Source: an uncultured Ruminococcus sp. (GTDB lineage Bacteria; Bacillota; Clostridia; Oscillospirales; Ruminococcaceae). From it: DNA of 45,802 nt. The translations under genes and the position numbers were made by a program. Positions 40,803 through 45,802 of this stretch are shown here, one piece after another. Position 1 is the stretch's first letter, and every line of letters begins with the position of its first letter. The stretch covers positions 1 through 45,802 of the forward strand of contig CANQJO010000015.1 of NCBI GenBank assembly GCA_947624255.1. The letters are read 5' to 3'. A model generated the notes under the pieces. That model made no database searches. It worked only from the letters and a program-made list of their open reading frames with translations, and was not told the DNA's origin.

Positions 40803-41342
40803 ATGAGATCGAAAAAATTTTTATCAGCCATAGCCGCTGCCGTTTCTGTCGCAGCAATTTCCTCATTTGCCGCAATTTCTGCTTTTGCAGATGATGCTAC
40901 TGCGGCAGCAACAGATGCCTCCGCTGCACAGGGTTCTTCGACCGGAGGAGCGTTCCTTTCAATGATCCTGCCATTGCTCATCATGTTCCTGCTGCTGTAT
41001 TTCATCGCTATAAGACCGCAGAAAAAAAGAGACCGTGAGCTGAAAGATATGCAGGATTCCATCCAGGTGGGCGACAGAGTCGTGACCGGAGGCGGCATCG
41101 TGGGTATCGTTGTCCGTACCGGTGAGGATACCGTTGTCATCGAAACAGGCGGCGAACGCTTCAAGATACGTGTCAAAACATGGGCTATAACAGAGAACGT
41201 CACTGCTGCCGAGCGTCTGAAAGAAGCCAAAGCAAACGCTGCCTCAAAAAAATCAGAGAGTGCAGGACTTTCCGCTGCGGCTCTTACTGACGAGACTGAA
41301 AAGGATAAGGAAAAGAAAAAAAAGGACAGCTCTGAGGAGTAG
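40803..41342 (+). CDS. yajC: preprotein translocase accessory subunit YajC
   Basis: 179 aa. The core (about 50-135) is a typical YajC: one membrane span followed by IAIRPQKKRDRELKDMQDSIQVGDRVVTGGGIVGIV and the beta-strand domain. It associates with SecDF at the Sec translocon. It is longer than the ~90-110 aa norm. An apparent cleavable signal peptide (1-29, AISAFA) and an Ala/Thr/Ser linker precede the span, and a lysine-rich tail of about 40 residues follows. AGGAG precedes the ATG. SecD/SecF are not in the window. A terminator follows directly. Confidence 0.93.
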   Translation: MRSKKFLSAIAAAVSVAAISSFAAISAFADDATAAATDASAAQGSSTGGAFLSMILPLLIMFLLLYFIAIRPQKKRDRELKDMQDSIQVGDRVVTGGGIVGIVVRTGEDTVVIETGGERFKIRVKTWAITENVTAAERLKEAKANAASKKSESAGLSAAALTDETEKDKEKKKKDSSEE

Positions 41343-41366
41343 TATCAGAATTGTTCTAAACGGGAT

Positions 41367-41412
41367 AAGCCTCCGCATACGATTTAACAAATCATTATGC
41401 GGAGGCTTTTTT
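41367..41412 (+). terminator. terminator after yajC, overlapping the next gene's RBS
   Basis: AAGCCTCCGCATA (41367-41379) pairs perfectly with TATGCGGAGGCTT (41396-41408), then TTTT. The 3' arm contains GGAGG (41401-41405), which is the only ribosome-binding site for the gene starting at 41413. Confidence 0.9.
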
Positions 41413-41811
41413 ATGCGCAGACATCACAACAGCCTGTGGACAAACACTTTTCTGAGTATAGCGTTTTCCTCTATGGCAGGAATACTTGCAGGCTTTTTGC
41501 TTATTATTCTTTTTTCGGCGTTCATATTCTTTCTCATGGACGATTGGCGGCTGATACCGTGGTTTTCATCTGTTTCAGCAGTCGCAGCCTCCTTTTCCGG
41601 AGGGTATATCTGCGGAAAATTCCGCCGCCGACGGGGACTTATCGAAGGTCTTCTCTGCGGAGCTGCAATATATGCGGCTCTGTGTATTCCGGGAACGATA
41701 CTCAACGGACATTTTCCGGGAATAGTAAAACTCCTTCTGCTGACCGTTTCGGGCGCAGCAGGAGGAGTTTGCGGAGTAAATTCAAAAAGACCGTCAAAGC
41801 TGAGAGACTAA
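41413..41811 (+). CDS. small membrane protein, TIGR04086 family (probable)
   Basis: 132 aa with four membrane spans (about 11-38, 43-63, 73-93, 100-120) separated by short loops, a glycine-rich second half (GGYICGKFRRRRGLIEGLLCGAAIYAA) and basic termini. This matches a clostridial membrane family I recall as TIGR04086, commonly found next to yajC; the function is unknown. The start ATG follows GGAGG by seven bases. That RBS lies in the 3' arm of the yajC terminator, so expression requires read-through and an unfolded stem. The stop codon overlaps the convergent htrA stop by three to four bases. Confidence 0.8.
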   Translation: MRRHHNSLWTNTFLSIAFSSMAGILAGFLLIILFSAFIFFLMDDWRLIPWFSSVSAVAASFSGGYICGKFRRRRGLIEGLLCGAAIYAALCIPGTILNGHFPGIVKLLLLTVSGAAGGVCGVNSKRPSKLRD

Positions 41812-43163
41812 TAATCGCCGGACGTGTCCTCCATGAGCTTGAACTCTATGTCGTAGCAGGTTATCTCTCCGTCCTCTGAGATATGTGCGCATCGTGCAGG
41901 CACAGTATCTCCGGCAGAATACATACTGCTGATCGTATTGTGGAGGTCATCGTAGGTGGATATGGATTTTCCGTTTATCTCTGTGATGAAATCTCCCGGA
42001 ACAAGCTCGGAATTTGCAATATCTGCGTCCTCGCTTATAGAGTTTATGTAGATGCCCTTGAAATCTTCGGGCAGCTCCATATTGAGCTCTTCTTCAATGG
42101 CAGCTATGCTTTCCTCGGTGGACATATCTATAAACTCTATACCGACACGGAATCTGCCGCTTATGTAGCCGTTGTTGATCAGCTCCTCGATTATGGGGAG
42201 AGCTTCATTTATGGTGATGGCAAATCCCAGTCCCTCAAAGCTGCTGCTCACATATTTTGATGAGGTTATGCCGATCACCTGACCATACATATTCACCAGT
42301 GCGCCGCCGGAATTTCCCGGGCTTATCTGAGCATTTGTCTGGATACATTCCATCTGAAAACCTGTTGAATCGCTGCGGATACGTCTTCCGATGTGTGAAA
42401 CTATGCCGTCAGTAACTGTTCCCGAAAGTCCGGCAGGATTTCCCACGGCAATGACCTGCTCACCAACGATAGTTTCATCGGAATTGCCCAGCACCGCAGG
42501 AGTAAGCTTTGCACCGCTTATTTTTATCACAGCGATATCAGTCTTCACGTCTCTGCCGATTATCTTGGCATCATATGTTTTTCCGTCTGAGGTTGCGACC
42601 GTGTGATAGCCGTCAGCCTCAAGAACATGGGTATTGGTGACGATATAGCCGTCCTCGGTGAGGACTATCCCGGATCCTGTGCCGAGAAGATGTTCATGAG
42701 CGGTATCACCGTACACAAATATCTCAACTATCGAGTCGATCACCGCAGCCGCAGCTCCCTCAATAGTATACCGACCGCTTTCGTCCTTGAAATTAGACAG
42801 ATCATTCGCTCCCTCGGGCTTTGAATTTCTGTATATGACCACAGAGCCGTTTTTTTTATTGGCGGCAGTACGTGTACGTGCATAGATCGTAAATATCTGC
42901 AAGGCAGCCATAGCTCCGGAAGCTATTATCAGAAAAATGAGCAGCGAAGTGATAAGACGCTGTAAGCGGTTCTTCTTCCGCTTTTTTCTGATTTTTGCGG
43001 CATATGCCTCACGTTCATGGCGTTCAAGCTCCTCGAATCCGAGGGGTTCATACATAAAGTCGTCATACACCGGAGGATCGGACTCGTTCCAGCGCATATT
43101 TTCTGATGCGGAGTCGTATATCTCCGGAAATTCCTGACCCGACCTCCTGTAATCGTTGTCCAT
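41808..43163 (-). CDS. htrA: HtrA/DegP-family serine protease with PDZ domain
   Basis: 451 aa. A cytoplasmic N-terminus of about 67 residues, rich in acidic residues then lysines, is followed by one membrane span (about 70-93). The extracytoplasmic trypsin-like domain has triad H179 (TNTHVL), D209 (KTDIAVI) and S285 (SPGNSGGAL). One PDZ domain follows (about 330-435, EDADIANSELVPGDFITEINGKSI). It degrades or refolds damaged secreted proteins. The start at 43163 is supported by AAAGGA upstream; an upstream GTG contains that RBS. It is the third gene of a unit with the OmpR-type regulator and kinase, a layout typical of envelope-stress operons. Confidence 0.95.
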   Translation of the reverse strand: MDNDYRRSGQEFPEIYDSASENMRWNESDPPVYDDFMYEPLGFEELERHEREAYAAKIRKKRKKNRLQRLITSLLIFLIIASGAMAALQIFTIYARTRTAANKKNGSVVIYRNSKPEGANDLSNFKDESGRYTIEGAAAAVIDSIVEIFVYGDTAHEHLLGTGSGIVLTEDGYIVTNTHVLEADGYHTVATSDGKTYDAKIIGRDVKTDIAVIKISGAKLTPAVLGNSDETIVGEQVIAVGNPAGLSGTVTDGIVSHIGRRIRSDSTGFQMECIQTNAQISPGNSGGALVNMYGQVIGITSSKYVSSSFEGLGFAITINEALPIIEELINNGYISGRFRVGIEFIDMSTEESIAAIEEELNMELPEDFKGIYINSISEDADIANSELVPGDFITEINGKSISTYDDLHNTISSMYSAGDTVPARCAHISEDGEITCYDIEFKLMEDTSGDY

Positions 43164-43236
43164 TATTTGTTCCTTTCTTTTTTTCACAAAGAGCGATGCT
43201 GTTTGCTCCCCTTGAGTATATTTATCACCCGGAAAT

Positions 43237-43259
43237 GGCGGACAGAAGCCTTGTCTGCC
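43237..43259 (-). other. hairpin between kinase and htrA
   Basis: GGCGGAC and GTCTGCC pair (with one G-T) around a 9-nt loop directly after the kinase stop. No U-run follows on the minus strand, so it is probably not a full terminator. Confidence 0.45.
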
Positions 43260-43263
43260 GCTG

Positions 43264-44748
43264 TCAGCCCATCAGCACCTTGTCATTGACAGGCAGCTGG
43301 ATAATAAATTCAGTATATTCGCCGTACACGCTCTTGACCACAATATGTCCGTGATGCAGGTGTACGATCTTTCTTGAAATGGATAATCCCAGACCAAGTC
43401 CGGTAGTATCCTTTCCACGTGAGGAATCCGTTTTATAGAAGCGGTTGAAGACTTTCTTTATCTCGTCATCCTTAAGTCCCTCACCGGTATTTCTGATGCC
43501 GATCTCATGCCATTCGTCGGTGGTGTCGAACCGGAATGAGAGCGTACCGCCTTCATTGACGAATTTCACGGCATTTTCGACAAGATTATAAATGACCTGC
43601 TGCATGAGATCGGGATCGGCGGTGGTGATGAGCCTTCCACGGTCAAGACCTTCGATCTCAAGATGCTTGGCGTCTATTTTTTTCTCGAACATGAATACAG
43701 TCTGTATAACCAGATCGCTCATATTTGTGCGCTGAAAATTCGGAGTGAGCGTGCCTGATTCAAACCTTGTCATATTCAGCATGGAGCTGATAAGTATTTT
43801 CAGCCTGTGAGTCTCCTTGGAGACAAGCACGAGGTATTCGTTCTGGCGTGATTTCGGTATCGTTCCGTCGAGAATACCGTCAACAAAGCCGATTATGGTG
43901 GTCATGGGAGTTCTCAGCTCATGGGAAACGTTGGCGATGAAGGTCCTGCTGGTATCCTCACGGTTTTTCACCTCGTCCGCAAGAGTGTTGACATAATCAA
44001 CGATATCCTTAGCAGAGCCCTCGATATCCGCAGTGAGCTTTTCGGAGAAATCCCCCTTGGCGTATTTTTCGCTTATCCGCAGCAGATCGTCTGCGAAATT
44101 CACGTATTTTTTTGTGCGTCTTCTCAGAAGTACATAAGAGGCATAGCCGGCAGCTGCCGCAAATATGATGTAGAAAACAGCCATTTTAAGCGCAAAACTG
44201 CTTATGCTGTCAGTCCGTCCGTAAAACAGAGCATACATTCTTGTGGGAATTTGTGAGCCGCCGTTTCTCAGGAAGATCCTTCTGCCGTAGATAAGATGAG
44301 GCTCTTTGTCCGAAACTGCGGACTTATCATAGCTGAGATACTTGTCGTCCTCGAGCTTTTTTATCATGCTTTTCTGGAGCGGCTTGATCTCATCGGTATT
44401 CTGAGCCCATGTTATCTGATCCGAATTTTTTTCGGTGGTATAATGTTCGGGCGAAAGGAGGCATTTTCCGTCCTCGTCATAAATGCGTATCTCCAGACCG
44501 CCGCCTGTGCAGAATTCGTTATGCAGTCTGTATACCGAATCGTTTGACAATCCTCCCGTGATATTGTATTCGCCCTTGAGGCACTCTATAAAAAGGTCGC
44601 CGTTTTCACGCAGCTCATCGAGCTTGGAATTTCTGTAGATCACAGTGCTTACGCTGATAATGATAACTCCTATGAAAACAAGCACCAATATGACCGTAAG
44701 AAATGACGTTTTGAATAACTTGTAATAAGTGTTTTTCTTGCTGTTCAA
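43264..44748 (-). CDS. sensor histidine kinase (OmpR/PhoR type)
   Basis: 494 aa from the TTG at 44748. Two membrane spans (about 14-37 and 185-206) flank a ~145-residue extracellular sensor domain. A HAMP domain follows (about 208-262), then the HisKA helix with H276 (ANVSHELRTPMTTIIGF) and the ATPase domain (N-box NLVENAVKF, G1 IRNTGEGLKDDEI, F-box NRFYKTD, G2 GLGLGLSISRKIV). The start codon is uncertain. An ATG at 44814 has no RBS and is followed by two hairpins; the TTG has AGGGTG six bases upstream and gives a normal short N-terminus. It lies directly downstream of its response regulator and upstream of htrA. Confidence 0.9.
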   Translation of the reverse strand: MNSKKNTYYKLFKTSFLTVILVLVFIGVIIISVSTVIYRNSKLDELRENGDLFIECLKGEYNITGGLSNDSVYRLHNEFCTGGGLEIRIYDEDGKCLLSPEHYTTEKNSDQITWAQNTDEIKPLQKSMIKKLEDDKYLSYDKSAVSDKEPHLIYGRRIFLRNGGSQIPTRMYALFYGRTDSISSFALKMAVFYIIFAAAAGYASYVLLRRRTKKYVNFADDLLRISEKYAKGDFSEKLTADIEGSAKDIVDYVNTLADEVKNREDTSRTFIANVSHELRTPMTTIIGFVDGILDGTIPKSRQNEYLVLVSKETHRLKILISSMLNMTRFESGTLTPNFQRTNMSDLVIQTVFMFEKKIDAKHLEIEGLDRGRLITTADPDLMQQVIYNLVENAVKFVNEGGTLSFRFDTTDEWHEIGIRNTGEGLKDDEIKKVFNRFYKTDSSRGKDTTGLGLGLSISRKIVHLHHGHIVVKSVYGEYTEFIIQLPVNDKVLMG

Positions 44749-44768
44749 GCATTTCACCCTCTCAGGAG

Positions 44769-44827
44769 CTGTTCCCGGATCATACTGCCGGGGACAGAGC
44801 TGTCTTATCCGCATCTATCATGCGGAT
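44769..44827 (-). other. two hairpins between response regulator and kinase
   Basis: The first stem, ATCCGCAT/ATGCGGAT (44807-44814 and 44820-44827, 5-nt loop), starts at the regulator's stop codon. A second 10-bp stem, CTGTTCCCGG/CCGGGGACAG (44769-44778 and 44788-44797, one G-T pair), is 9 bases further on. Neither is followed by a U-run. Confidence 0.6.
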
Positions 44828-45534
44828 CATTCGTCGTCCGCAGCCTCGAATTTATATCCTACGCCCCAGACCGTTTTCAGTGCCCACTTATCAGACACGC
44901 CCTCCAGCTTTTCACGCAGTCTCTTTATATGAACGTCAATGGTGCGGGAATCGCCGTAATATTCAAAGCCCCATACCTCGTCAAGAAGCTGGTCACGGGT
45001 ATAGACTCTGTTGGGATTTGAAGCAAGGTAATAGAGCAGTTCAAGCTCTTTCGGAGGAGTGTCAATAACTCTGCCGGCGACTTTAAGCTCATAGCGTGAC
45101 ATATTCACCGAGAGTTTATCGTAGTGTACCTCCTTTATCTCCGGCTCGGAGGAGCCTGCACCGACACGGCGCATAACGGCATTGATACGTGCGATGACCT
45201 CTTTTGTATCGAGAGGCTTTACGATGTAGTCGTCAGCACCCAACTCAAGACCTATCACCTTATCAATAGTCTCGCCCTTTGCAGTGATCATTATTATCGG
45301 AACGTTTGATTTTTTTCTGATCTCACGGCATACCTGCCATCCGTCAATGCCGGGCAGCATGATATCCAGAAGGACCATATCCGGCTTGAGAGCGTTGAAC
45401 TTCACCACAGCCTCTTCGCCGTCGTGGGAGAGTATTACGCTGTAGCCGTCTTTTTCGAGGTACAGCCTGAGCAGGTCACATATATTTTTATCGTCGTCCA
45501 CTATCAGGACTTTTAAGCTCTTTTCTATTGCCAT
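44827..45534 (-). CDS. OmpR/PhoB-family response regulator
   Basis: 235 aa. The receiver domain has the acidic cluster D13-D15, phospho-acceptor D57 (LLDIMLPG) and the conserved IVKPLDTKE lysine. A winged-helix DNA-binding domain follows (about 135-230, with TPPKELELLYYLASNPNRVYTRDQLLDEVWG and the recognition helix RTIDVHIKRLREKL). Its kinase and an HtrA protease are encoded immediately downstream, suggesting an envelope-stress or cell-wall signalling system. AGGAG precedes the ATG by nine bases. Transcription comes from the perfect consensus promoter at 45596-45624. Confidence 0.97.
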   Translation of the reverse strand: MAIEKSLKVLIVDDDKNICDLLRLYLEKDGYSVILSHDGEEAVVKFNALKPDMVLLDIMLPGIDGWQVCREIRKKSNVPIIMITAKGETIDKVIGLELGADDYIVKPLDTKEVIARINAVMRRVGAGSSEPEIKEVHYDKLSVNMSRYELKVAGRVIDTPPKELELLYYLASNPNRVYTRDQLLDEVWGFEYYGDSRTIDVHIKRLREKLEGVSDKWALKTVWGVGYKFEAADDE

Positions 45535-45553
45535 AATTGTTACTCCTGTTCTT

Positions 45554-45571
45554 ATACTGATTTCATTTTGA
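45554..45571 (-). repeat. solo end of the palindromic repeat family (candidate)
   Basis: ATACTGATTTCATTTTGA shares its first 12 bases with the solo end at 27387 and differs by one base from ATACTAATTTCA, the end of copy B. It lies in the 5' UTR of the response regulator operon. Confidence 0.4.
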
Positions 45572-45595
45572 TGCGTATGATCTGCACCTATCTAT

Positions 45596-45624
45596 ATTAT
45601 ATATCAGAAAAATCGGTTTGTCAA
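45596..45624 (-). promoter_or_regulatory. consensus sigma-A promoter of the regulator-kinase-htrA operon
   Basis: On the minus strand TTGACA (45619-45624) and TATAAT (45596-45601), both perfect and exactly 17 nt apart. Confidence 0.93.
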
Positions 45625-45760
45625 TGAGTGAATTCCATTTTTCTGCGGAATTTTAAAAGGATCTCAAAGGATCTCCGGAATGTTTTCCGCTGATACGTCC
45701 GTATTGAGTGCGACTCATAATTTTGATGAAAGTTGTAAAATAAAATGACACAAAAAAAGA

Positions 45761-45789
45761 ATGACTCAAAGTGAAAACTGTGATATAAT
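45761..45789 (+). promoter_or_regulatory. possible promoter reading out of the window
   Basis: ATGACT (45761-45766) and TATAAT (45784-45789) with 17-nt spacing. It would drive a plus-strand gene beyond the window edge. A second ATGAC is repeated 16 bp upstream. Confidence 0.45.
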
Positions 45790-45802
45790 GTAAGTGACAA
45801 AA

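Noticed and set aside
43264..44814. Kinase start at the ATG at 44814
   Set aside because: It has no RBS and an unusual N-terminus encoded across two hairpins; the TTG at 44748 has a well-spaced SD. This is not proven.

Overview
The window is a chromosomal segment of a low-to-moderate GC Gram-positive anaerobe of the Clostridia. The best fit is a fibrolytic Ruminococcus-like member of the Oscillospiraceae. The reasons are strong AGGAGG ribosome-binding sites, consensus sigma-A promoters, three secreted proteins with C-terminal type I dockerin modules (cellulosome components), a GH5 cellulase-type lipoprotein, a dockerin-bearing PL1 pectate lyase, a T-box in front of thrS, and the Gram-positive cell-wall genes rodA and an LCP ligase. 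No phage, IS transposase, CRISPR array, rRNA or tRNA gene was seen.

Layout. 1-2907 (+): the tail of an unidentified gene, then an operon of a small membrane protein, nth (endonuclease III), a YjbQ-family protein, a sirtuin and a small-multidrug-export-like protein. 2966-8773 (-): an LCP cell-wall ligase with a 39-bp tandem-repeat tail, a large protein that looks like a catalytically dead P1B-type ATPase, rlmB and a metallophosphoesterase. 8927-13223 (-): a dockerin protein co-transcribed with mtnN, then an operon of a ThiF/MoeB-like enzyme and a NarL-type two-component pair. 13489-21133: a TtcA-like thiolase, two lipoproteins, radA, and a membrane glycosyltransferase plus GtrB-like GT2 pair. 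21351-24968 (-): a cellulosomal pectate lyase preceded by a shortened, catalytically defective galactokinase homologue. 25142-28788 (+): T-box, thrS and TrpB2. 28824-35163 (-): a CAP-dockerin protein, a coiled-coil protein with coaD and rsmD, rodA, a ComM/YifB ATPase and a membrane protein. 35337-41811: a GH5 cellulase with a strongly structured leader, an aminotransferase (-), lysC, yajC and a TIGR04086-like membrane protein. 41808-45534 (-): an OmpR-type response regulator, a sensor kinase and an HtrA protease in one operon with a perfect consensus promoter.

Most of the window is housekeeping. The parts I consider most worth attention are: (1) two degenerate-enzyme genes, the P1B-ATPase-like protein and the galactokinase-like protein, each with an intact reading frame and good expression signals but lacking the catalytic motifs; the second is translationally adjacent to a pectate lyase; (2) a ~160-bp palindromic repeat present twice with compensatory changes in its ends, each copy placed immediately 3' of a minus-strand operon, with apparent solo ends elsewhere; (3) a nested three-stem RNA structure in the GH5 leader that I cannot match to a known riboswitch. 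Coordinates and motifs were read by eye. Homology statements rest on recalled family motifs, not on searches.
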